Source: Ancrocorticia sp052089425 (GTDB lineage: Bacteria; Actinomycetota; Actinomycetes; Actinomycetales; Actinomycetaceae). From it: 64,000 nucleotides of DNA. Positions 34,466 to 43,158 of the stretch are shown here, piece after piece. The stretch covers positions 124,001 through 188,000 of the forward strand of contig NZ_JBQCZW010000001.1 of NCBI RefSeq assembly GCF_052089425.1, given 5' to 3'. The notes under the pieces are model-generated. The model was not told the DNA's origin, did no database searches, and saw only the letters and a program-made list of their open reading frames with translations. Every line of letters begins with the position of its first letter. Within the stretch, counting starts at the first letter, position 1. A program made the position numbers and the translations under genes.

Positions 34466-35839
34466 ATGACCGCATACCCCTTTATTCCGCGCAACACACG
34501 CTTTTCTGGACGCACGTGGTTAACAGCCTTGCTGGTGCCGATCTGCGCACTACTCATCGCATATCTGCTCACCGTCGTGTCCCTCGCGTTGTTGCCCAAC
34601 CTCATGGATCTCCTTGAGATGGACGATTCGATGGACGATATGGGGCTGATGCTTGAGGACGCAGTTGCGTCCGCAACCGCAGACCTTCCGGGAATCTGGC
34701 AACGGGCCTTCTTGATTCTTGTAGCCAGCCTTGGCGTTCCCATCACGCTAGCCGCGCAGATGTCAGTGAGTATCGGATACCCCGGAATTCCTGACGAACA
34801 GGCCACGATGGACGCCTCGATGTGGGCGATGCCCCTCACCCTGACGGTCATCATCGCGTCAACAATCGTGTGGGCACATCGCCGCGAAGGCCGCAGAATA
34901 CGCAACTCCCAGCCACTCGTGTGGCTTCCGGCCCTCATCAGCGGTGCCGTCACTGGGTTGGTGGGGGTTCTTCTCACTCTTCCAAAGTTTGTGGACGTAT
35001 CGATCGATCAGCTTGATCTATCTGATCTCATGGGTTCCATCGGTGCTCCATCTGATACCGCTGATATCGCCCCAACGTTAAGCGCATCGCTCACCGTTGG
35101 CCCGAGTGCTGTGTACGCACTGCTTGGCGGTTTCGCCGTTGGGTTCCTCGCTGCGGCGCTCGGGCGCCTATCCAGCGTTCCAGCAAAACGGGAGCTCTAC
35201 GCCGTTTCGTCCATCCCTACTTTGGGCCCCACGGTTGTTCAGGCCATCAGAATCACGTTGGGAACAATTCTGGGGGGAACTATCATCTCTGGTGCCTACC
35301 TCACCACGTACGCACTGTTCAATCTGGACGGAGCTCCCGCTTCGATCATCTTCGCCCTGTTCCCCTTCTTCATCAATCTCGGGTTGATCGGGATGATCGG
35401 TGCGCTCGGAGGCTCGGGTTCTGCCGTCATCGATGTGATGGATGAATATGACTCGGCTAGCGGCCTCCTCTTTGAGAGTGCCTCGTGGTACATCCAAGTG
35501 CCCATGGCGCTCCTTATCATCGCGATTGTGATAGGTGCTGGCCTGAAGTGGGCGCGAACGCGCGATCCGCGTTTCGAGCGCAACGTACTGGGACACTTCT
35601 TCCTTCCCGTGTTCTTCCTTCTCGCTGGCACATGCGCCATCGCGCTCAACCAGCTAGCCATGTCCCTATCGGCGGATATGTCCGGTGAAGCCGCCTCTGC
35701 CACCATCAGCGCTCAGGTTTCGTGGACTGGGTTGCTCTGGTATCTAGGCATGGGTCTCATCATCGAAGGCATCGCTACCATTTCCCGCCCGAGCCCGCTC
35801 GTTCCCACCTATATCCCACAGGAATCACGCCATGCCTGA
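34466..35839 (+). CDS. Multi-pass membrane protein of unknown function
   Basis: This 457-residue protein has about nine hydrophobic segments, for example near residues 14-38, 75-95, 115-135, 150-170, 205-230, 260-300, 345-365, 380-400 and 410-430. There is an acidic, Met/Asp-rich loop after the first (DLLEMDDSMDDMGLMLEDA). No transporter or enzyme motif is evident. It starts divergently from menG and its stop overlaps menB by 8 bases, so it may be cotranscribed with the quinone genes. I do not assign a function. Confidence 0.8.
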   Translation: MTAYPFIPRNTRFSGRTWLTALLVPICALLIAYLLTVVSLALLPNLMDLLEMDDSMDDMGLMLEDAVASATADLPGIWQRAFLILVASLGVPITLAAQMSVSIGYPGIPDEQATMDASMWAMPLTLTVIIASTIVWAHRREGRRIRNSQPLVWLPALISGAVTGLVGVLLTLPKFVDVSIDQLDLSDLMGSIGAPSDTADIAPTLSASLTVGPSAVYALLGGFAVGFLAAALGRLSSVPAKRELYAVSSIPTLGPTVVQAIRITLGTILGGTIISGAYLTTYALFNLDGAPASIIFALFPFFINLGLIGMIGALGGSGSAVIDVMDEYDSASGLLFESASWYIQVPMALLIIAIVIGAGLKWARTRDPRFERNVLGHFFLPVFFLLAGTCAIALNQLAMSLSADMSGEAASATISAQVSWTGLLWYLGMGLIIEGIATISRPSPLVPTYIPQESRHA

Positions 35840-36743
35840 GCACGTGTCCGAACTATTCGATCCGCGCGTGTGGCGTCAGGTGGAAGGCTTCACTTTCACT
35901 GACATCACCTATCACCGCGGGATTGGCCCTAACGGGGATCTCCCGGTTGTGCGTATCGCATTCGATCGCCCAGAGGTCCGCAACGCTTTCCGCCCCGAAA
36001 CGGTGGATCAGCTTTACACCGCCCTCGATCATGCCCGCCTCACATCCGATGTGGCGGCCGTGATTCTCACAGGCAACGGCCCCTCGCCTAAAGACGGCGG
36101 ATGGGCATTCTGTTCCGGCGGGGATCAGCGGGTGCGCGGCCGGGACGGCTATCGGTACTCGGACGGGCAGAAACCCGACCCGGCTAGGGCCGGCCGGCTC
36201 CACATCTTAGAGGTCCAACGCCTCATTCGGTCCATGCCGAAAATCGTGATCGCCGCTATCCCCGGTTGGGCCACCGGAGGCGGGCATTCCCTCGAGGTGG
36301 TGTGCGATTTGGCCATCGCTTCCGCGGAGCATGCGCGATTCAAACAGGTGGATGCCAACGTGGGATCCTTCGATTCTGGGTACGGCTCGCAGTTGCTTGC
36401 GCGTCAGGTAGGTGACCGGCGTGCCCGCGAGATCTTCTTCCTTGCGCGCGAGTACTCGGCACAGCAAGCCGAATCGTGGGGCGCGATCAACGAGGCCGTT
36501 CCACATGCCGATCTGGAAAAGAAGGCGCTGGAGTACGCCAGAATCATCGCCTCCAAGTCCCCTCAGGCTATCCGCATGCTCAAGTTCTCGTTCAACGCCC
36601 TAGATGACGGGATGGCGGGCATGCAGATGTTCGCGGGCGAATCCACGCGGCTCGCCTACATGACTGATGAGGCGCGCGAAGGCCGCGATGCCTTCTTGGA
36701 ACGCCGCGATCCCGATTGGTCCGATTTCCCCTACTATGCCTGA
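35832..36743 (+). CDS. menB: 1,4-dihydroxy-2-naphthoyl-CoA synthase
   Basis: This 303-residue crotonase-fold enzyme closes the second ring of the menaquinone head group. It has CSGGDQRVRGRDGYRY, AAIPGWATGGGHSLEVVCDLAI (oxyanion hole) and the long C-terminal signature DEAREGRDAFLERRDPDWSD. ATG with an 8-base overlap to the membrane protein gene. It is followed directly by menE and menA. Confidence 0.97.
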   Translation: MPEHVSELFDPRVWRQVEGFTFTDITYHRGIGPNGDLPVVRIAFDRPEVRNAFRPETVDQLYTALDHARLTSDVAAVILTGNGPSPKDGGWAFCSGGDQRVRGRDGYRYSDGQKPDPARAGRLHILEVQRLIRSMPKIVIAAIPGWATGGGHSLEVVCDLAIASAEHARFKQVDANVGSFDSGYGSQLLARQVGDRRAREIFFLAREYSAQQAESWGAINEAVPHADLEKKALEYARIIASKSPQAIRMLKFSFNALDDGMAGMQMFAGESTRLAYMTDEAREGRDAFLERRDPDWSDFPYYA

Positions 36744-37830
36744 GATCCTTATCGGGCCAACGCTAGAGCAAACGGCAGCCGCGCTGGCCAGCTGGGACAG
36801 TGGCATCCTGGCTCTTGCCCCCGCAAGTGCGAATCCCCACCAGTTCCACGAGGCTATCGCCAGCGCCCAGGCGCAGGGCCTACCGGACGAGGCCTGCGCC
36901 ATCATGCCCACCTCAGGAAGCTCGGGCAACGGGAAGCTTGTTGTGCTCCCCCGCAGCGCCTTGACCTATTCGGCAACGGCCACCAACGCCACGCTTGGCG
37001 GACCGGGAAACTGGGCCGCCTGCCTTCCCACGCACCACATCGCGGGATTCCAAACGCTGGCCCGGCCAGCACTCACCGGCCACCGGGTCCTCAACGCGGG
37101 CCGCGGCACACCCGAGGAGATCGCCGCACTAGCCAGCCGCCTACCTCAGGGCGAACGCACCTACCTCTCTTTGGTCCCCACTCAGCTGGCGCGCCTGCTC
37201 GAATCCGCCCATGCCGGATCAGCCCGAGCATTCTCCGCGATCCTCGTGGGCGGGGCCTCCACACCCAGGCACACCCTTGACAAGGGCCGGGCTGCCGGCC
37301 TCAATCTGGTCACGACGTATGGGATGACGGAAACATGCGGCGGCTGTGCCTACAACGGCATTCCCATCGGTGACACGCAGATGTCCACCGAACTAGGCGG
37401 CCGGGTCATCATCTCCGGCTCTGTGGTGGCGCACGGCTACCTCGGCCACACGCCCTTCGCAGGCACCTACACCACCAACGATGCCGGCACCTTCACCGGT
37501 GGAAAGCTCCAAATCACAGGCAGGCTTGATCGGGCCATCACATCCGGCGGGCTAACCGTGCTGCCGGAACCAATCGAACGTGTACTGGAAGATGTGGGCG
37601 CGGGAGAATCCGTCGTCGTCGGTATTCCCGATACTCAATGGGGCGAACGAATCGTAGCCGTCACGTCTTTCAAGCTCGAAGCACCCAAGCAACGCCTGAA
37701 ACCGCTCCTCGAAGCCCTACCCCACGAATTCCTTACCCCATCCGATCTGGGCCTCACCTCTCTGCCCTACCTCGAATCCGGCAAACCGGACAGGGTGCGT
37801 GTGTCCAAACTGGTTGCCCAGCACGGGTAG
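36736..37830 (+). CDS. menE: o-Succinylbenzoate-CoA ligase (short form)
   Basis: This 364-residue AMP-forming ligase has the P-loop TSGSSGNGKLVVLPRSA, the aromatic motif TYGMTETCGGCAYNG, and the hinge ITGRLDRAITSGGLTVLPEPIE. It lacks the first part of the long AMP-binding fold, a short form seen in other actinobacterial MenE. The start is ATG 36736, which overlaps the menB stop by 8 bases; an upstream ATG at 36667 would lie inside menB. It activates o-succinylbenzoate for MenB. Confidence 0.9.
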   Translation: MPEILIGPTLEQTAAALASWDSGILALAPASANPHQFHEAIASAQAQGLPDEACAIMPTSGSSGNGKLVVLPRSALTYSATATNATLGGPGNWAACLPTHHIAGFQTLARPALTGHRVLNAGRGTPEEIAALASRLPQGERTYLSLVPTQLARLLESAHAGSARAFSAILVGGASTPRHTLDKGRAAGLNLVTTYGMTETCGGCAYNGIPIGDTQMSTELGGRVIISGSVVAHGYLGHTPFAGTYTTNDAGTFTGGKLQITGRLDRAITSGGLTVLPEPIERVLEDVGAGESVVVGIPDTQWGERIVAVTSFKLEAPKQRLKPLLEALPHEFLTPSDLGLTSLPYLESGKPDRVRVSKLVAQHG

Positions 37831-37841
37831 AATCAACGCTC

Positions 37842-38720
37842 GTGGCAACAGTCAGTGATTGGATCGAAGGAGCGCGGCTGCGCACACTCCCCGCGAGCGT
37901 GGCACCCGTGCTGGCCGGCACCGGAATCGCCTTCTGGATGGGGGGCGGATCGGCAGTTCGCGGGATACTCGCAGCCGTTGTGGCGCTCGCCTTCCAAGTG
38001 GGGGTGAACTTCTCCAACGATTACTCGGACGGCATCCGCGGAACCGACGATGTCCGCACGGGCCCACCACGCCTGACCGGCGGCGGGAAAGCCAAGCCCC
38101 GCACGGTCAAACTTGCGGCCTTCGCCTGTTTTGGGCTCGGCTGCCTAGCTGGCCTCATACTCGTGGTGCTGGCCCACACGTGGTGGCTGATTATCGCCGG
38201 GGCGCTGGCCGTGATCGCCGCATGGTTCTACACGGGCGGCAAGCACCCCTATGGATACTCCGGCCTAGGCGAAGTGTTCGTGTTCATCTTCTTCGGCCTG
38301 CTGGCCACCGCCGGGACAACCTACACTCAGGCCCTGAACGTCACGTGGCACGTGTGGGTGAGTGCGGCTGCGATCGGCCTGATTGCCTGCGCCCTCCTCA
38401 TGGTCAACAACATTCGCGACATTCCCACCGATGAGATCGCCGGAAAAAACACGCTGGCTGTACGCCTTGGAGAGCTTCCAGCGCGCCTGACGTATGACGC
38501 AATGATCACACTTCCACTCCTCATGGCGCTGGCCTTCACCCCCGAACTGGGATGGTGGTTAGCGTGCCTCATCCCAGCCGCCGGGCTCACGATCCACAAC
38601 CTCGTGCGCATTCATGCCCGCCACGCCACGGGAATGGCGCTCATCCCTGTTCTCCGCGATACGGGATTCCTCGAGCTTGCCTACGGGCTCGGGCTTGGCC
38701 TAGCATTCGCGATGAGCTAA
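37842..38720 (+). CDS. menA: 1,4-dihydroxy-2-naphthoate polyprenyltransferase
   Basis: This 292-residue UbiA-family membrane enzyme joins the prenyl chain to the naphthoate ring. The two Asp-rich loops are visible: NFSNDYSDGIRGTDD and NNIRDIPTDEIAGKNTLAVRLG. The GTG start at 37842 is 11 bases after the menE stop. The gene forms the third step of a menB-menE-menA run. Confidence 0.95.
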   Translation: MATVSDWIEGARLRTLPASVAPVLAGTGIAFWMGGGSAVRGILAAVVALAFQVGVNFSNDYSDGIRGTDDVRTGPPRLTGGGKAKPRTVKLAAFACFGLGCLAGLILVVLAHTWWLIIAGALAVIAAWFYTGGKHPYGYSGLGEVFVFIFFGLLATAGTTYTQALNVTWHVWVSAAAIGLIACALLMVNNIRDIPTDEIAGKNTLAVRLGELPARLTYDAMITLPLLMALAFTPELGWWLACLIPAAGLTIHNLVRIHARHATGMALIPVLRDTGFLELAYGLGLGLAFAMS

Positions 38721-38761
38721 GCACTTAGGAATTAGGCAGACACGTCTACTAGGATTGAAAC

Positions 38762-39112
38762 ATGGCAAGGATTGTGCCCATCGTTTTGGCCGTTGCAGTG
38801 TGGATTTTCGCGATCATCGATTGCGCACGCACTGACCGCGCATTGATGCCGGGGAAACTCTCCAAGGGCGCATGGATGGCACTGGTGATCGTCCTTCCCG
38901 TTATCGGGTCCTTCCTGTGGCTGTGGCTCTCGTGGAACACCAAGCATCCCGATGGTTTCGGAGATCTTGGCGGGACGCGCCGCCAGCCACCCAAGGGCCC
39001 CGTTGCCCCGGATGATGATCCCGAGTTCTTGGCTAGGCTTGACGCTGAAAACCGCTTCCACGAATGGGAGCGTAAGCGCCGCGAGGAAGAGGAAGGCGAA
39101 GAGGAGGCCTAG
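38762..39112 (+). CDS. Small membrane protein with PLDc_N-type domain
   Basis: This 116-residue protein has two N-terminal membrane helices (about residues 3-20 and 39-60) in the pattern WIFAIIDCARTDRALMPGKLSKGAWMALVIVLPVIG, which matches the phospholipase D N-terminal domain seen in small actinobacterial proteins. The remaining half is acidic. TAGGAT, a candidate -10 box, ends 7 bases before the ATG, which suggests a short or absent leader. Function unknown. Confidence 0.75.
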   Translation: MARIVPIVLAVAVWIFAIIDCARTDRALMPGKLSKGAWMALVIVLPVIGSFLWLWLSWNTKHPDGFGDLGGTRRQPPKGPVAPDDDPEFLARLDAENRFHEWERKRREEEEGEEEA

Positions 39113-39119
39113 TTGGCCT

Positions 39120-39791
39120 TCACTTTCCCTTGTTTTCAGCGGCGCGGGACTGGCCCGGCGTGACGTCGCGTGCCGATGCCAACAGCGCAGCGGCCGGTTC
39201 CTCATAGCCAACTGCGGTGAGCTGACGGTCAATGAAGGTCAACGTAGTGACCGAACACAGCGCGCACTGCCGTTTGCGCGGATCGTGTGCCAGTGACCAA
39301 CCCTCAACAAAGCTCCGCATCGTCCAGATCGGAAGCTGATGGGACACCAGCACGGCCTCGCCGCCTTCCGCCAACGTGAGTGCACGCCGGATAGCGCCGG
39401 AAAAGCGATCAACGATCTCCGTATACGGTTCTCCCCACGAAGGCTCGAACGGATTCGTGTACCACGGCCAATACTTCGGCGAGGCGAGTACTAGGCGGTT
39501 CTTATTGACATTGACGCCCTCAAACTTGTTGCCCGCTTCGATGATGCGTTCATCGGTCAGAATGGGCAATCCGGTGGCCTTAGCCGTTGGGGCGGCGGTT
39601 TCGCAGGCCCGCTCAAGAGGCGAAGCGATGATCGCACGAATATCATGGCCCGCAAAGTGCTCCGCCACTACCTCGGCCATATCGTGACCGAGCTGGGTCA
39701 GGTGGAAGCCCGGCTGGCGCCCATACAGTTCGCCTGACGGGTTATCTACCTCTCCGTGGCGAACCAAGTGGATTCGGGTGAGCTCACTCAT
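39120..39791 (-). CDS. Histidine phosphatase family protein
   Basis: This 223-residue protein has the catalytic LVRHGEVDNPSGELYG motif (His12) near the N-terminus, a second His in VLVSHQLPIW and the Arg in ASPLERACETA. It would form a phosphohistidine intermediate; the natural substrate is unknown, and alpha-ribazole phosphatase, phosphoglycerate mutase-like or broad phosphatase roles are possible. It overlaps the MarR gene by 4 bases, so it may be its direct target gene. Confidence 0.88.
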   Translation of the reverse strand: MSELTRIHLVRHGEVDNPSGELYGRQPGFHLTQLGHDMAEVVAEHFAGHDIRAIIASPLERACETAAPTAKATGLPILTDERIIEAGNKFEGVNVNKNRLVLASPKYWPWYTNPFEPSWGEPYTEIVDRFSGAIRRALTLAEGGEAVLVSHQLPIWTMRSFVEGWSLAHDPRKRQCALCSVTTLTFIDRQLTAVGYEEPAAALLASARDVTPGQSRAAENKGK

Positions 39792-40273
39792 GCGGTTTCA
39801 TCGCTTTCTGCGCTTTGATCGCTTTCATCACTTTCGGCCAGCACGGCGCAGAGCTCTCCAAGCTGCACCATCTTCTCGTGCCCCAACTTATCCACGAGGT
39901 GCTTGCGCACAGACTGAACGTGGATAGGCGCGATCTTCACAAGGAAGTTATAGCCTGCTTCCGTGAGGGTGCAGTTCACCCCGCGCCGGTCATCTTCGCA
40001 CGCCGTGCGCTCCACCAGATCAACGGATTCGAGCCGGCGCACCGTGTGGGTGAGCCGTGAGCGCGAATGGACTAGCCCATCGGCCAGCGTGGACATTCGC
40101 ATCGTGTGACCGTCGGTTTCCGAGAGCTGGGAGAGCACCTCGTATTCGTTGAGTGATATCCCGGCTTCCTCAATGAGGTCATGGTTGAGCGCTTCGGCCA
40201 GCGTGGCCACAGCGCGCAGGTAGCGGCGCCATGCTTGTTGCTCGGCTGAATCCAGCCACTGAAACTCTGTCAT
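39788..40273 (-). CDS. MarR-family transcriptional regulator
   Basis: This 161-residue protein is a winged helix regulator: LNEYEVLSQLSETDG, MRMSTLADGLVHSRSRLTHTVRRLE and DRRGVNCTLTEAG. It has the Asp-Arg-Arg wing of MarR proteins and probably forms a dimer. The last residues are a run of Ser/Asp/Glu repeats (SDESDQSAESDE). It is coupled to the phosphatase gene by a 4-base overlap. Ligand unknown. Confidence 0.9.
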   Translation of the reverse strand: MTEFQWLDSAEQQAWRRYLRAVATLAEALNHDLIEEAGISLNEYEVLSQLSETDGHTMRMSTLADGLVHSRSRLTHTVRRLESVDLVERTACEDDRRGVNCTLTEAGYNFLVKIAPIHVQSVRKHLVDKLGHEKMVQLGELCAVLAESDESDQSAESDETA

Positions 40274-40312
40274 CTCACGTCCTCTAACACGTGATGGGCG
40301 GTGCTATACGCA

Positions 40313-40336
40313 AAGGGCCCGGATCTCCGGGCCCTT
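40313..40336 (-). terminator. Perfect 10-bp GC-rich hairpin after the bS22-like gene
   Basis: AAGGGCCCGG (40313-40322) and CCGGGCCCTT (40327-40336) pair around ATCT. Reading leftward it follows the bS22-like gene by 4 bases and ends in TTTG. It shares the AGGGCCCGGA stem core with the hairpin at 55527-55556, so the two appear to be the same class of terminator. Confidence 0.8.
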
Positions 40337-40340
40337 AGTG

Positions 40341-40439
40341 TCACTTCTTGTTGCGGCGCTGGTGGCGCGTCTTACGAAGAAGCTTGCGGTGCTTCTTCTT
40401 GGACATACGCTTGCGACGCTTCTTGATAACGGAACCCAC
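40341..40439 (-). CDS. bS22-like / AURKAIP1-COX24-domain small basic protein
   Basis: This 32-residue protein was found from sequence because it is too short for usual gene cut-offs. From GTG it reads MGSVIKKRRKRMSKKKHRKL followed by a short Arg/Lys/His-rich end, matching the AURKAIP1/COX24 domain small ribosomal protein of actinobacteria. GGAGGTAATCC, a near-perfect complement of the 16S rRNA end, precedes the GTG by a few bases, and a strong hairpin follows the stop. Such proteins sit on the 30S subunit near the decoding centre in mycobacteria. Confidence 0.9.
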   Translation of the reverse strand: MGSVIKKRRKRMSKKKHRKLLRKTRHQRRNKK

Positions 40440-40554
40440 GGATTACCTCCGGACGTTGGAAAGAGGGGGCACCCCTCATATGAACAGTGATTATCGTACA
40501 GGCTAGCTAAGCTCGGGCGGAACTTCCCCGTATGGGGAATCGCGCCACATTACG

Positions 40555-40770
40555 CTATTCGCCGGCGGCCCTCTGATCTTCCGGGGCCTCGAACGCGCCG
40601 AGCAGCTCATCAACAGCGGATTTGGGCACACGATAAGAGTTGCCCACCCTGACCGCCGGTAAATCGCCTGAGTGCACCATTCGGTACACCGTCATGCGAG
40701 ATACACGGGTCAGCTCGGCCACTTCTGCCACCGTATAAAACTGTGGCGCTGAGCGCGGTAGCTGCGTCAT
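40555..40770 (-). CDS. BldC-like helix-turn-helix protein
   Basis: This 71-residue protein is a single winged helix: QFYTVAEVAELTRVSRMTVYRMVHSGDLPAVRVGNSYRVP. It resembles actinobacterial BldC and the protein at 6942-7148. ATG 40770 is preferred because CAGGACGG lies 7 bases upstream; in-frame TTG/ATG codons at 40794 and 40791 have no clear binding site. No partner gene is adjacent; the trkH-type gene starts divergently. Confidence 0.85.
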   Translation of the reverse strand: MTQLPRSAPQFYTVAEVAELTRVSRMTVYRMVHSGDLPAVRVGNSYRVPKSAVDELLGAFEAPEDQRAAGE

Positions 40771-40920
40771 TAATCCGTCCTGATCAACCATCAACTAAGC
40801 CCGGCTCCAAGCCGGGACAATGCCACGATACATGACTCGGCAACAATAAGCCCGCATTTCATCGTGAATGGACGAAAACATCACCCCCCTTATCTCGGCA
40901 GGCTGAGTACTCTAGTGCCT

Positions 40921-42315
40921 ATGCGGGATACTCATAACACGCCGGTGGCGCCGGTTCCCCACCGGTCCACTTGGCACAGGCTGCGGGACGGCGTAGATCA
41001 CATCGCGCGCGAATCGCCAGCCCGGTTGGCGCTTGCCGTGTTTGTCATCATTATCTTGACTCTCACACTCCTGCTTCAGCTACCGGCCACCACCACAGCC
41101 GGTGTGCGCGCACCGTTCATCGATTCGCTATTCACCGCAACATCGGCCGTATGCGTGACGGGACTGGTGACCGTTGAGACGGCCGTGTTCTGGTCACCTC
41201 TGGGCCAATTCTTCATCGCGATTGGGATGATGGTGGGCGGCCTTGGGGTGATGACTCTGGCTTCGATCCTCGCCATCGCCGTGTCGCGGCACATCGGGCT
41301 GACCCAGCGCTTTCTGACCGCCGAGGAAACGCACACGCGCCTGGGCGAAGTCGGTTCCCTCGTGCGCGCCGTGGTGGTTGTTTCCCTGTCCGCCCATGCC
41401 GTCCTCTTCGTCTCCCTTCTGCCCTTCTTCCTGCGCCAGGGCGAAGCGCTGCTCATGGCCTGCTGGCATTCGTTTTTCATGGCCGCCTCCATTTTCAACA
41501 ACGGCGGCTTCGTCATCATGCCCGAGGGGCTCGCCCCTCACGTTGGGGATTGGAGCCTCACACTGCCCATCATTCTGGGTACCGTTGTGGGGGCGATCGG
41601 CTTCCCCGTGCTCTTGGACATGTGGCGCAACAGGCGCCGGACGTCGCGCTGGAATCTCACCACGAAGATCTCGCTGGTGACGTACGGAGCGCTGCTCCTG
41701 TTGGGTGCCTTCGCGATTGGCGCCACCGAGTGGGGCAATTCCTTCCAGAATCTCTCCATGCCCGAAAGCATCAACGCCGCCCTCGTGCAAAGCACCACCG
41801 CTCGATCGAGCGGTCTTGCCACCGTCCCCATCGAATCCATGAACGAAAGCACATGGTTCATTCTTGACGCCCTCATGTTTGTGGGAGGAGGTTCGGCATC
41901 GGCTGCAGGCGGCATCAAGGTCACCACACTCGCCATCCTTGTCCTCGCGATCGTTGCCGAAGCCCGGGGAGATCGCGATACCGAGGCCTTCGGCAAGCGC
42001 CTTCCCCCGGATGTACTTCGCCTCGCGATTGCTGCCACCTTCCTTGGGGCCAGCCTTGTCGGGTTGGGCACGCTCGCACTCCTTCACATCACGGGCCTAC
42101 CGCTGTCCAACGTGCTGTTCGAAGTGGTGTCCGCCTTCTCCACCAGCGGCCTGTCCACGGGAATCACGGCGGGCCTGCCGGACGCCGGCAAATGGGTACT
42201 GGTTATCATGATGTTCGCTGGGAGAACCGGCACGATGACGCTCGCAGGAGCGTTGGCGCTTCGTCACCGGCGGCGCGTTATACGCTTGCCTGAAGAACGT
42301 CCGGTCATTGGTTAG
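40921..42315 (+). CDS. ktrB: TrkH/KtrB-family potassium channel subunit
   Basis: This protein of about 464 residues has the four pore-loop repeats of the family: TATSAVCVTGLVTV, FNNGGFVIM, TARSSGLATVP and STSGLSTGIT, each with its conserved Gly. It should pass K+ (or Na+/K+) under control of the RCK protein that follows 9 bases later. I chose ATG 40921 over one at 40864; TACTCT, a -10-like hexamer, ends 8 bases before it, so a leaderless mRNA is possible. Confidence 0.93.
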   Translation: MRDTHNTPVAPVPHRSTWHRLRDGVDHIARESPARLALAVFVIIILTLTLLLQLPATTTAGVRAPFIDSLFTATSAVCVTGLVTVETAVFWSPLGQFFIAIGMMVGGLGVMTLASILAIAVSRHIGLTQRFLTAEETHTRLGEVGSLVRAVVVVSLSAHAVLFVSLLPFFLRQGEALLMACWHSFFMAASIFNNGGFVIMPEGLAPHVGDWSLTLPIILGTVVGAIGFPVLLDMWRNRRRTSRWNLTTKISLVTYGALLLLGAFAIGATEWGNSFQNLSMPESINAALVQSTTARSSGLATVPIESMNESTWFILDALMFVGGGSASAAGGIKVTTLAILVLAIVAEARGDRDTEAFGKRLPPDVLRLAIAATFLGASLVGLGTLALLHITGLPLSNVLFEVVSAFSTSGLSTGITAGLPDAGKWVLVIMMFAGRTGTMTLAGALALRHRRRVIRLPEERPVIG

Positions 42316-42323
42316 GAGAATTC

Positions 42324-42977
42324 ATGGCGCAAGCTGATGGAGCTGCCCTTATCGTGGGGCTCGGCCGTTTCGGTTCGGCCATCGCCTCCACCCTCGATGA
42401 TCTGGGGCGCGATATCCTCGCGATTGAACGGAACCCGGACATCGTGCAGCGATGGTCACACCGCTTCCCCATCATTCAGGCCGATTCCACGAATCTGGAC
42501 TCCCTGGAGCAGGCGGGCGCTCGCGAGTTCTCCGTTGCGGTTGTTGGGGTGGGAACCGATATCGAATCCTCCGTACTGGTCACTGCCAACCTTGTGGATC
42601 TCAAGATCGGGCAGATATGGGCGAAGGCTATTTCGCGTTCACACGGCCGGATCCTGCGCAGGATTGGCGCCCACCACGTGGTGTACCCGGAGTTCGATGC
42701 GGGAGCGCGCGTGGCACACATGGTGTCCGGCAAGATGCTCGATTACATCGAAATGGAGGACGGCTTCTCCATTATCAAGATGCACCCACCGCGCGATGTT
42801 CAGGGCTTCACGATCGCCGAATCCAAGATTCAGGAGCGCTTCGGCGTGACTATCATCGGCGTGAAGTCCCCCGGCCAGCCCTTCGAATACACGCGCCCGG
42901 AAACCCGGGTGAGCCCGGAAGATATCATCATCGTTTCGGGGGATTCCGAGCTTCTGGAGGCTTTCGCGAACCGGTAG
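42324..42977 (+). CDS. ktrA: TrkA/KtrA-family RCK regulatory subunit
   Basis: This 217-residue cytoplasmic protein has one RCK-N domain (IVGLGRFGSAIASTLDDLG, GxGxxG nucleotide-binding) and one RCK-C domain. The single-repeat size is that of KtrA rather than the doubled TrkA. GAGAA precedes ATG. Its C-terminus LLEAFANR and stop belong to repeat R1, whose duplicate follows the AbiF-like gene 1.1 kb downstream. Confidence 0.93.
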   Translation: MAQADGAALIVGLGRFGSAIASTLDDLGRDILAIERNPDIVQRWSHRFPIIQADSTNLDSLEQAGAREFSVAVVGVGTDIESSVLVTANLVDLKIGQIWAKAISRSHGRILRRIGAHHVVYPEFDAGARVAHMVSGKMLDYIEMEDGFSIIKMHPPRDVQGFTIAESKIQERFGVTIIGVKSPGQPFEYTRPETRVSPEDIIIVSGDSELLEAFANR

Positions 42978-42994
42978 TTTTTCGGCGACGACGA
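42959..42994. repeat. Direct repeat R1, native ktrA 3' end
   Basis: This 36-base segment matches 44065-44100 with three mismatches. It begins GGCTTTCGCGAACC (last ktrA codons), spans the TAG and then TTTTT and CGGCGACGACGA. It is the resident copy because it is the real end of ktrA. Confidence 0.88.
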
Positions 42995-43062
42995 GGTTCA
43001 ATGTCAGGACTTTCATCCCGTTTCCTCGAATATTCTCTACATATCACACCCAAATCTATAGA

Positions 43063-43158
43063 TGAACGAAGGAGCTTGGGCTACAGTTGTCTTTAACAAG
43101 ACCCGCCAAGGCTAGTCTTACTGGAAGCAGTAGATCCTCAAATAGGCGGGTTATTTTT
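43063..43158 (+). ncRNA. Candidate structured RNA upstream of the AbiF-like toxin gene
   Basis: TATAGA at 43057-43062 is a good -10 element; transcription would begin near 43069. The following 90 bases form GTCTT/AAGAC (43089-43093 with 43098-43102, loop TAAC). A second helix ACCCGCC/GGCGGGT (43101-43107 with 43145-43151) encloses TACT/AGTA, and TTATTTTT follows (43151-43158). That last part is an intrinsic terminator directly before the toxin start. AbiF family toxins have been reported with a conserved noncoding RNA antitoxin; this region has the right position and size. No covariance was tested. Confidence 0.5.
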
